From contig NC_060060.1 of NCBI RefSeq assembly GCF_020283565.1, forward strand, positions 29,202,001 to 29,266,000: DNA of 64,000 bases, in the 5' to 3' direction. Under the pieces are notes generated by a model. The model saw only the letters and a program-made list of their open reading frames with translations. It had not been told where the DNA came from and made no database searches. Source of the stretch: Trifolium pratense (taxonomy: Eukaryota; Streptophyta; Magnoliopsida; Fabales; Fabaceae). The translations under genes and the position numbers were made by a program. This document shows, in pieces, positions 20,827 through 30,271 of this stretch; position 1 is the stretch's first letter; each line of letters begins with the position of its first letter.

Positions 20827-21459
20827 CAAAGAAATCTCCTTTCCCTGAAAAATATACAGATTCCTTGTCTTCCAAATAGACCAAATACAAGCAAACCAAA
20901 TAGTTCGGCAGCTTAGAATTTTATCACCAAATAATAGCCCTGCAAAAGAATTGAGATGCAATTTCCCTTCGTTGTGTCCAACCAAGTTCACACCCAACCA
21001 TTTTGCCACCAACATCCACACTTTTGAAAACAAAGGACACTCAAAAAACAAATGATCTATAGACTCCACTTTCCCGCACCCACACACACAGTTGTTTCAA
21101 TGTCTATTACACCTCTGAAAAATATACAGATTCTACAGATGGAATCCTATTTAAGATTAACTGCCACGCAAACACCTGAACCTTCAAAGGAATTATCTTA
21201 TTCCACACCTTGATGTTGAAATCCTCCGCTGCTATCACAAGGTCTCTACTAAGAACCTTATACGCAGACTTGACTGTATAACCATAACCGTCTGTCTCTC
21301 TCATTGTCTCTTAAGAGTTACCGATTCTATTTCCAAAATAAGCTGCTGTAATAGTTCCCTTTCCCATTGAAAAAGCTCTCTTCTCCATTTCAAGTCCCAC
21401 CCCCAATTATGCAGCAAACAGAATTTGGAATCATGGTGGGATGTTCAAGAAACGCGTGG
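20827..21459 (-). pseudogene. LINE ORF2 fragment (zinc-binding region after RT)
   Basis: Minus-strand frames read through the C-terminal zinc-binding domain of a plant non-LTR retrotransposon: YTVKSAYKVL, WNKIIPLKVQVFAWQLILN, CGCGKVESIDHLFFECPLFS and IWFACIWSIWKTRN. Further upstream a frame begins around WDLKWRREL. There are at least two frame changes and several stops, so it is dead. It is 5'-truncated: at about 21459 it abuts the end of a WDR76-like exon. The 3' end was displaced to 9500-9686 by the Tat insertion. Confidence 0.85.
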
Positions 21460-21938
21460 CTAATCTTGGCTCGATGTCCAAATATAAACCTCACCTCCGG
21501 CTGTACCTCCCGCTAGCATACCAACCTTGTAAGGGTGTGCATCAAATTTTTGTGGAAATGCAGTTATGAGTGGGCTTTCTAGAGTCATTACGGTTGCCTT
21601 TTGAGCTGTTGAGACAACGCTAATTCCTTTTGTGTCGCTCCCAGTGAAGAGGTATGAATCGTCCCAACCCCATATTGCCCTGCTACCATAAAATCAAGAT
21701 AACAAATGTCAACTGTTTTTGTTCTAAATCAAATAAATTCCTTTTTAACTTATGAAAATTGGAAACAGTGGGACAAAGATCAGTAGATGGCAAAAGAGAG
21801 GCATAAAAACTCAACAAAGATCTGTTGCTTTCCCAAAAACCGCACCTGTAAGTGGAACCCTTTCGGACACTTTCAAGATTAACAACAGCTGCATCCTCAA
21901 AGTTAACTCCGCGGTGTATGCCAATCATGTTGCTCAAG
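21460..21938 (-). pseudogene. WDR76/CMR1-like WD40 protein, last two exons only
   Basis: Minus strand. Exon 21938-21846 (NMIGIHRGVNFEDAAVV...) joins exon 21679-21460 (AIWGWDDSYLFTG ... PYKVGMLAGG ... VYIWTSS) across a GT-AG intron. The joined frame matches the C-terminal blades of plant WDR76-type, DNA-damage-linked WD40 proteins as I recall them. Upstream exons are missing; beyond 21938 there is only intron-like sequence, then the duplicated reductase. It is therefore a gene fragment, left by rearrangement and capped at its 3' end by the LINE. Confidence 0.65.
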
Positions 21939-22137
21939 CTACATCAAGAGATTATATCAATCCAATCAAATTCACAATTAGGTAAATAAAACCAAGGGTT
22001 GAAATCATCAAGAGATAATGATCAAGTACAATTGGAAAATAAAAACATTTTTGGAATCAAGTTACTATGCAAAACTGAAGTTGGCAAATAAGGATAAATA
22101 TTAGACACACAAGTAACCATACTCACTATGCAGAACC

Positions 22138-22160
22138 AGAGAGAATTACTAATGAGTTAT
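22138..22160. repeat. 23-bp direct copy of reductase exon sequence at a breakpoint
   Basis: The 23 bases at 22138-22160 are identical to 22248-22270, which lie inside the reductase pseudogene exon. The copy sits where similarity to the intact reductase intron begins (about 22150-22160), at the junction with the WDR76 side. Confidence 0.8.
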
Positions 22161-22219
22161 AAAGTCGTTTTAAATTGTATATTATTCAACGTGGAATTTG
22201 AGTTTTTTTCGATATGTAG

Positions 22220-23123
22220 GATTACGTTGATTCAAAGACATTGGCCGAGAGAGAATTACTAATGAGTTATGGTAAAGATAAAAATGGAAGTGGTGGAATT
22301 GAGGTGGTTACTTTGGCTGTTGGTCTAGTAGGAGGGGATGCTCTTCTCAATTACATACCATCAACTGTTGCAGTGATTATTGCTCAGCTTAAAGACAATG
22401 AAGTCAAATATAAGTCTTTGAAATTTGTAGAAGATGTATGTGGAAAAATTCCACTAGTCCATGTTGATGATGTTTGTGAAGCTCATATCTTTTGTGCTGA
22501 GGATCCATCTATCAATGGCAGATTTTTGGTTGCAAGCGCTCATATGTATCATCAACAAAGATAGCAAATTATTATCTTCAAAACTATCCAGAATTCAATT
22601 TGAAGGAGAAGTAAGTTTTTGAAAAATTAATTTCATGCGATTTGAGATGTTTATATTAACCGAGTTAAAAATTTATAAATCATTTATCCACACATATTTG
22701 CTAATATGTTTTGCATACGAGGTAATTTAAATTTCTTTTTTAAGAGATGGCAGTGTAATTTACTCGATTTTTTTTTTTATGTTTGTTGAAATATTTAAAT
22801 ATCTAAAATCAAAATATATTTGATATTTGGGGTCGTTTGGTTTGAGGGAGAGAAAGTGAGAGGAAAGAAAATTACGCAAACCAAAGAATGAACTTTAGTC
22901 CAAATTCATTCTTTGGTTTGCGTAATTTTCTTTCCTCTCACTTTCTCTTCCTCAAACCAAACGGACCCTTGGTTTTAGGTATTTGGAAGAAGGGCCTAGC
23001 AGGGCAATCAAATGGACATCAACAAAGCTCAAAGATAAAGGTTTTGTCTACAAATATGATTTCAAGATGATATTAGATGACAACATAAAATGTGCAAAAA
23101 GGGTAGGCGATCTTAGTATGTAA
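22220..23123 (+). pseudogene. Decayed second copy of the reductase gene (last two exons)
   Basis: The exon at 22220-22612 and the exon at 22979-23123 correspond to exons 4 and 5 of the intact reductase at 30272-33229, with about 20 bp of upstream intron also conserved. The first exon has a 2-bp length change near 22535-22550 that shifts the frame and stops after HQQR. The last exon is still open and ends in RVGDLSM. Exons 1-3 and the promoter are absent. The shared intron has gained a 139-bp hairpin MITE. Confidence 0.92.
22830..22968. mobile_element. 139-bp hairpin MITE in the pseudogene intron
   Basis: GGGTCGTTTGGTTTGAGG at the left end pairs with CCTCAAACCAAACGGACCC at the right, and the two arms are complementary over nearly their full 65 bp. 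The flanks show a TTG duplication (22827-22829 and 22969-22971). The intact paralogue intron (33070-33087) lacks it and shows the empty site. Confidence 0.9.
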
Positions 23124-23342
23124 TATATAAATTGTATTATTATATTATAAGACCGTGTTCAGTTGAAAATATTGATATTGTTAAACTAATCTTCATTCGA
23201 GTTTGAATTTGAGATTTCACAGTTGTGTATGAATTTCAGTAGTATATATGTCACTATGTCTATATACTCAATAAAATTGTTATATTTCTTGTAAAAAAAG
23301 GTGTTATATTAAGTAAATAATTATAGACTTGAACCAAAATAT

Positions 23343-25009
23343 GGACATGTTTGTTTCGGCTTTAGAAAAAAAGGATTTTTTTTCTTTATATTTTCGAAAA
23401 TAGATTTTCTAAAATCATTTTTCAAAGGGTAAATGATCATTTACCCCCCTGCAAAATAAGCAAATTTTCGTTTACCCCCCTATGCAGATTTTTTTTCTGT
23501 TTACCCCCCTGCAAAAAATAGATTCCCTCATTTTGCCCCCTAGGTGTACAGCAGGACATGTGACTGTGCAAATCTGCTGACGTGGCTTGTACACGTGGAA
23601 AAAATCATTTATATTTATTTTTTAAATTCCATGTCACATAATTTATTTTTTTTAAAAAAAAATCCTACAAAAAAAAAACGAATTTTTTTTTCCCAAAATT
23701 TAAAATAAAATTTCCTACAAATAATTTTTTTCCTACAAAATAAAAAAAAATAAAAGATTTCGTACAAAAATAACTTTTTTTGCATAAATAAAAAATTAAA
23801 TTTTCTTATTTTGTCCCCAAAATAAAGAATTTAACGATTTATTTTCAAATATCTTTTAATTAAAAAAAATAGAATCTTTATTTTTGTCTGCGTAATTTAG
23901 TGCTGCAGATATAGTACAAGCTAAGGTTGCTGCACAATTTAATATCACATAAGAATTGAAGCATAATTTTGCTTAATTTTTTTTGCTGCATAATTTAATA
24001 TCACATATAATTTTGGTAGAAAAGGAAAACACAAATAAAACTTCCTCTTCTATTTTTTTTTTAATTCAAAGAGATTAACAAAAAAAATAAAGTTTTGTTT
24101 TTAAAAATTAAAGATTATGTTTTTTTTTTAATTTAAAGAGATTTGAAAATAAATCTTTAAAATATTTAATTTGAAAATAAACTTTATTTCGGAGTAAATC
24201 TTTATTTTGGGAGTAAAATAAGAAAATTCGTTTTTTTATTTTGGGAGGAATTTTTTTTTTTAAATTCGTTTGTAGGAAAACAAATATAATTTTTAAAATT
24301 TTGTAGGAAAAAAATTATTTGTAGGAATTTTTTTTTAATTTTGGGAAAAGAAAATAAGAAAATTGGTTTTTTTATTTTGTAGGAAAAAAAATTTATTTTT
24401 TATAAAAAAACAAATCTGACGTGGAATTTTTTAAAAAAATATAAATGATTTTTTCCATGTGTACAAGCCACGTCAGCAGATTTGCACAGTCACATGTCCT
24501 GCTGTACAGCCAGGGGGCAAAATGAGAGAATTTATTTTTTGCAGGGGGGTAAACAGAAAAAAAATATGCACAGGGGGGTAAACGAAAATTTGCTTATTTT
24601 GCAGGGGGGTAAATGATCATTTACCCTTTTTCAAAATATTACAAGTTTTTTTATATTCGTTTTTTCTAAATTCAAACATTAATTTTCACATCATATAACA
24701 TAAACACACATTATTAAAGATCAAAACATAGTCAAAATCACAACTTTTTCAAAAAGTTGTATTTCAAAAATGAATTTTATGAAAATCTATTCAAAATAGC
24801 TTCAAAATTAAGTGATTTTTCAAAATTTTGATATCCAAAAAAAATTTCAATAAAATGATCAAATACCTAAAATAACATTTTAAAAATAATTATTCAAACC
24901 AAATTTTCATTTGAAACTTTTATAAAAAATTTCTTTGTAATTTTTTTTTACTTAAAATTATGTGACATTACAAGAATCTATTTTGAAAAAATCTAGAACA
25001 AACAGGCCC
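23343..25009. mobile_element. TIR element with TAT target duplication, split by a Mutator-like element
   Basis: The ends GGACATGTTTGTT and AACAAACAGGCCC are imperfect inverted repeats. Flanking TAT is duplicated relative to the intact paralogue, where AACCAAAATATATCAC is uninterrupted (near 33435). Without the nested element it is about 458 bp, AT-rich and non-coding. Confidence 0.75.
23427..24626. mobile_element. Mutator-like non-autonomous element, 1,200 bp, long TIRs, 9-bp target duplication
   Basis: The ends GGGTAAATGATCATTTACCC are perfect inverted repeats, and pairing continues for about 200 bp through the CCCCCCTGCAAAA blocks and AGCAGGACATGTGACTGTGC. TTTTTCAAA is present on both sides (23418-23426 and 24627-24635). 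A 9-bp duplication with long TIRs is diagnostic of Mutator-like elements. The interior is AT-rich and has no ORF. Confidence 0.93.
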
Positions 25010-25121
25010 TATATCACCATGATTAAAGATTAATTGTTTAATATTACTTCCTAGTTGTTCTTGATTATATTGCGTTATAAGAAAATTGCATAACATACAC
25101 CTAGCCAAATTTCCATCCACA

Positions 25122-28100
25122 CTAGGGGTAAACCCGTGCGTTGCACGGGTTCGATTAAATATATAATTAAAATATTTTTATAAATGAAAAATAATAATTG
25201 TTATAAATATAATAATATCATATAGTTAAATGATAGATATTAAAATAGCTTATTTAACTCATCTTCATTGTATTATTGGTCAAAAAAGAATAAGAAAATA
25301 TGAGATATAAGAGCAATTTAAAGTTCGCTTATAGAGATGTCGTAAAATAAATTATAACCTTTAACTTCTAAACTTTTGCATAGGTCATATACATTCAAAT
25401 TATTTCTAATGTAGTTGAGACATACATATTTTTTTTTTACAAAACATACCAAATCCATGGTTTAAATAGAAGGAAAACTTCCGATCAAATTGACGTGCTC
25501 CACAATCATCACACTGCAATGACCACATTTATTTCCATAAAGCAATCTTTAAACTTCAGTCATTAAAAAGGTGAAAAATGGATATTGAAAATAAAATAAC
25601 ATTCATATATATACTTAAAAAGATAAAGATATATAGTGTCTGACTTACTTGTTGAGAATATATATAGACATAATTTGCTAAAATGTCTATACACATACAA
25701 AATAATTTAAATACAAAAAATGAGAGAGCATGACTAAACAAAAAGTATGTGATACAGGTGAATAAATATTAGTTATATAAGGTCCATGGTTACATTGAGA
25801 AGCATTCCAACGGTCATAAGATTTAATTGTAATGAATGTTTAATTATCATTGCATTATATTTTTACAAATTAACTATGCAAAGGTTAATTTATAGCATAA
25901 AAAATTAGAACTTTTTATGCAAAAACCACAATAAAACATGGAGTTTTATTCTTTTCATTTTAGTGTGTCGTTTCTTTTGCAGATAATCAAAAGTCACACT
26001 ATTAATTAGTGTTTCCAATTATTTGCAATTAAGCATAAAATAAATCTCATAACCAATTTCAATTATTTTTTCTTCTATGGACTAATAATAGACATATTGT
26101 TCTCGTATTTATCAATTATCTTTTGTAAAAAGTCTGGTATCAAATATAAAATTATATTCATAGTTATACAATAACTTTAGTAAAATTACATATTATTAAT
26201 TTTTTTTTCCTAAGGAAGTTTTTTTTTTTTTGTTTATCAGAGAAGTTTTTAGTAAAGTTTGACGCAAAAATGTCAATATGGCGCAATTCAGTTTTTTCTC
26301 AATTACATTATATAAGAATACATAATTGTTTGTTGATATATCTTCTTGTGAGAATTTCATTTTAGAATTCCAACAATCATGAGAATTTGATGGTCTCATA
26401 GTATCATTTATGTCTCTCTAAACCATAACCGAGATATAAATTTGTAGGTCTTATAATATTAGTTGGTCACTTTTAATTAAATTTTTCATTTTTCATTATT
26501 GATATATTCTTTTGTAAGAAATTCTCTTAGAGGTGCCACATCATCACAAAGAAGGCCTAAGAGCAATTCAAGCTTCCTTTTAATAGTAAAAGAAGATGTT
26601 ATATCAATTTTCAAGATAGAATTTGGCCGATCAATATAATAGATATCCAACCATAAAAATTATGGATTAACATATATGAAGAATATGAAATACAAAATGG
26701 ATAAATAATAAAAGGGTGAAACTGAATATACCAAGGTTGTCAGAACCGGACCGGTCATCGAACCGGTGAGCTCACCGGTTCAAGGTTCAATTGGTCGGAC
26801 CGGGTTCAATCGGGGTCGAACCGTTTTTAATTAAATATATATTTTAATTAATATATAAATAAAAATATATGAATAATTGCTCAATATTTCATAATTTCAC
26901 ATATTAAAAAGATAAAATATCACAAGTCAAAATAAAATAAAATTTATAATTCAAACAAAATGAAAAATAGATGAAAAACAAAAATTTTTCCTATTCCTAC
27001 GACGTCGTTGATTTGTTTCATATTTTTTTTTTTTAAAAAAAAAGTTAAAACGACGTCGTTTTGCCCTATTTTTTTTAAAAAAAAATAAAAAATCTGCAAA
27101 ACCGCTTGAACTGCCCGGCCGGTTCACCGGTTCGACCCCGGTTCAAGCGGTTTTTTGCCGGTCGGTTTCCTATCCGTTTTTTGCTCAAAACCGAACCGTT
27201 TTTATGACCGGTTCACGGTCCGACCGGTCCGACCGGCCGGTCCGGTCCGGTTTTGATAACCTTGGAATATACAATAGATAATAAAATATTCTTATATGAG
27301 TGACCATTTGTTTTACAAATTTCTCAATAGATACTTTGGTCAATATTCTGCCATAGAAATCAATAAATTAGTGAAGTCATACATGAAAAGTAAGAAAAGA
27401 ACATAAGACATTATTAAAAGTTGAAGAATACGTACCCAAGAGTTATTTTGGAGAAAGTAAATGATGACTCAAACAAAAAATCTATAAATTAGTAAATACA
27501 TTTTTCTTCCTCTGGTTCTATCACATGGATCTGGAGTAAGTAGACTAAAATAATATAATCGTTCTATGTTCTCGATAACAAATGAATAACCAATATCAAT
27601 AAATAAATGAGAAAAATAAGATTGTTTACTTACAATCATTGTTATGCTAAAAAAAATATTTTAAAGATAACTTTTAAATGAACAATATAATTTGATAAGA
27701 GTAATTGAGAATATCGACCTTTTCATCCATTAACATTCTATTTGTAGTGAAAAATTATTTCTTTCAACCTACAAATGAAGAACAAAAACTAAACATTAGT
27801 ACAAATGAATATTGTTGGATATCAATACATAGCACCATGGTAGAAATACGCTCAAAGATTGAGTGAAAATGTCAAATATTAAGATTTAGAAATGAGTAGA
27901 AAAAGAATGTGGAGTGGTGGTTATAAAGAGTGAGAGTGAACCTATTAGTCACTAAACTTTCTCATTTTATAAGTTATATTTGGAGGAATGTAAAAGGATG
28001 CATACAATTATGATGATTTTTTTTGGTTACTCATACAATTATGATGATGCTAATTTAGTTTTTTTTCTAGATTTAATTTAATAAGTTAAAAGAAATAAGT

Positions 28101-28198
28101 AAAAGATTTTAATAGAGATTAGAAACATTTTCTTAGAGTGACACATCATCAAAATGCTTGCCTATGAGCAACTCAACCTTTCTTTTACTAGTAAAAGA
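25122..28198 (-). mobile_element. Non-autonomous Helitron, 3.08 kb
   Basis: Read on the minus strand it starts TCTTTTACTAGTAAAAG at 28198, preceded by A. It ends at CTAG (25125-25122) followed by T. A hairpin of ACCCGTGC and GCACGGGT with a 3-base loop (25132-25150) lies just before the end. These are Helitron hallmarks: 5' TC, 3' hairpin plus CTAG, insertion between A and T, no target duplication. No helicase ORF is present. A second, very similar 5' terminus lies inside at 26593, and an hAT-type MITE is inserted at 26732-27264. Confidence 0.8.
26732..27264. mobile_element. hAT-type MITE, 533 bp, GAATATAC duplication
   Basis: The ends CAAGGTTGTCA and TGATAACCTTG form imperfect TIRs. GAATATAC is repeated exactly on both sides (26724-26731 and 27265-27272); 8 bp is the hAT signature. 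The sub-terminal regions are packed with CCGGTTC/GAACCGG motifs in both orientations. There is no ORF. Confidence 0.92.
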
Positions 28199-28430
28199 TT
28201 ATGATACACCAAACATTCAAAGAAAAGATAAGATAAGGTTTCTTCAACTCACAACCATTAAGAAATAATCCCCCGACGATGCAAATTATCCTTAATTAGT
28301 TGGAATACGAATATACGATTAACTAAGAATTTCCGATCCAACAAAAAACTAATTAATTGTTTTTTTTTTAAGGAAAAAAACTAATTAATTGTTGATAATA
28401 CTGCTTCCTTGTTATTAATACTTGGTATTT

Positions 28431-28607
28431 TCTACCAATGATCAGTTGGTCCAGTGCTAATTGATAGTGGATTTGGTAGGGAGGATCACGGTTCGATTCC
28501 TGCAACTATGATAGGGAGGAGCTGTGACTACTTAATGTCAGAACTGATCCCTGAACTAGATTAGACAGTCCAGTGAACTGAAATGATAGGAAAACCAAAA
28601 ACAAAAA
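28431..28607 (+). mobile_element. tRNA-derived SINE, 177 bp, 13-bp target duplication
   Basis: An A-box-like region (AGTTGGTCCAGTGC, about 28444-28457) and a B box GGTTCGATTCC (28490-28500) lie at the head. The tail is A-rich (CCAAAAACAAAAA). ATACTTGGTATTT is repeated exactly at 28418-28430 and 28608-28620. All four hallmarks of a SINE are present. Confidence 0.93.
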
Positions 28608-28620
28608 ATACTTGGTATTT

Positions 28621-29040
28621 ACTTGTATTTCTTTTATAACTTTTATGTGCAAATGTTTATATTAATCAAAGTTGCAAGAATTGAGTCATACATACTAAGG
28701 TAAGTATCAATCATCATTGGATCAACTAATAATTGGTCTTCTCTTTCTACTTTTTTTAGTTACATTTATGAGTATATATGTATTTGCCCTACAAGCTCTT
28801 GACCCATTGTGCAGCCATTAAATACAAGACAAATTAACACTGCGACAACAAATTTAAATACTATATATATATTCCTCAAAAAAAAACCTTAACGTATAGT
28901 AAGTTTATGTGATTGGAGGGGACCTCTCATGTAAGGACAGAGTTAGATATTTTTGGACTTTATTTATGCATTTGTTATAAATTTAATCTTCTTTTAGATT
29001 GAAATTCACATTTTTTATGGCAAAATACATCAGTTGAAGT
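28621..29040. other. Intergenic DNA, no gene seen
   Basis: It is AT-rich. The first 60 bp still resemble the region downstream of the intact reductase (about 33590-33615), so the reductase duplication reaches to roughly 28680. Nothing is recognised after that. Confidence 0.4.
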
Positions 29041-29800
29041 GAATTTTTTTTTTTAACAAGCCAAAAAAGACGTGCCAAGAAAGATTAAGTAAGGTTACAA
29101 GGAGTCAAGATACATGAACCAAAAGAAACTATACCAGGCCCAACCAAAACATATGACTAGACCATCAACTATGACAGTTCAAAGTTAAAGTACTACTCGT
29201 CGCTTTCAACCCACCGTAGGAAAAAGTCTTGATCTTGTCCAACATATGATGCACTGAGTTTGCTGAGCCTCTGAACAATCTGTGGTTTCTTTCGGTCCAC
29301 ACAACTCATACAACAGCAAGCCATATGAGTTGCATGAAAGAACGTCGTGCTCGAAGAACGCCTATTGAATCCGTAAACTGAACAAAATGATCTGAAAGAG
29401 TCTGAGCAATCACTAAAGAAGAGTCAATCCAGGAGCTGACATGAGACCAAAGGGCACCAAAAGTGCTACAAGAAAGGAACAAGAGTGTTGAGCCGACTCA
29501 ACTCTCTGCAACCAGAAACACAATGATGGGCCGCCGCACCCATCCCCCACCTTCCTCGAAACATGCTCTCTGAACCACCCTCCCCCTACCTCACTTCCTC
29601 CATCCCGAATACGCGCCAACTCCCTCCACCACGTAGACCCACACGCTCCACCCTCACACAGTCTGCCTCTCTCAACCTCGTAACAACCTGCCAACACTCG
29701 AAACCACAAACCCTCTCTATCACTAGCATCCTGCAACACCACTTACTTAACAGGGCTAAATTAAACTCCCTCAGCTACCTAACCCCCAAACCCCCATACT
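29041..29800 (-). pseudogene. 5'-truncated LINE fragment
   Basis: Minus-strand frames (about 29742-29413 and on to 29200) show LINE ORF2 C-terminal features: SDREGLWFRVLA-like start, WWRELARIRDGG, WFREHVSRKVGDG, then IWLAVVWVVWTERN-like zinc-binding sequence. Frame changes and stops are frequent. On the minus strand the fragment ends in a run of A (plus-strand T run at about 29045-29056), the expected LINE tail. No target duplication was identified. Confidence 0.75.
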
Positions 29801-29819
29801 CCATATAATTTTCCAGTTA

Positions 29820-30271
29820 ATCCAAGATATTTTCCTAATAAAAATAGATGGCCAAAAAGTTCGACTTAAGAGAAATTGCCCATAAAATTAAGATTCGCAA
29901 TATTAACTTTGAATTTATCTTACAATTTTTTATGTATATTATACTTTTAAAATTTATTTTTTCTCTCTCAATTAAATTATAATTTTAAATTCCATCTCCT
30001 CTAAACTTAATTTATTGCTCCGTACTCTCATGCCTTATCTTACTAAATCTGAGTCGAAAGTCATGGATTGGATGTATAAGATAATAGTATTTTTGTATGT
30101 GGTTAGAACCATATCTTAGCTCTCACATCACGGGCAACACATTTTCTACGTAGACCTATCATGTTACTCAAAATTTCTATATAATAGACCTATCAAGTTA
30201 CTCAAGAATTTATAATTTCTATATCCAGCTAAAACCTTTCTGTTTCACAAGCCAAAAAATAGAAGGCAGTG
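29820..30271. other. Upstream region of the reductase gene
   Basis: This AT-rich non-coding DNA precedes the reductase ATG. I see no confident TATA box or repeat. Confidence 0.4.

Noticed and set aside
28441..28500. tRNA gene suggested by A and B boxes
   Set aside because: No cloverleaf or anticodon arm was found, and the 13-bp duplication with A-rich tail identifies a SINE.
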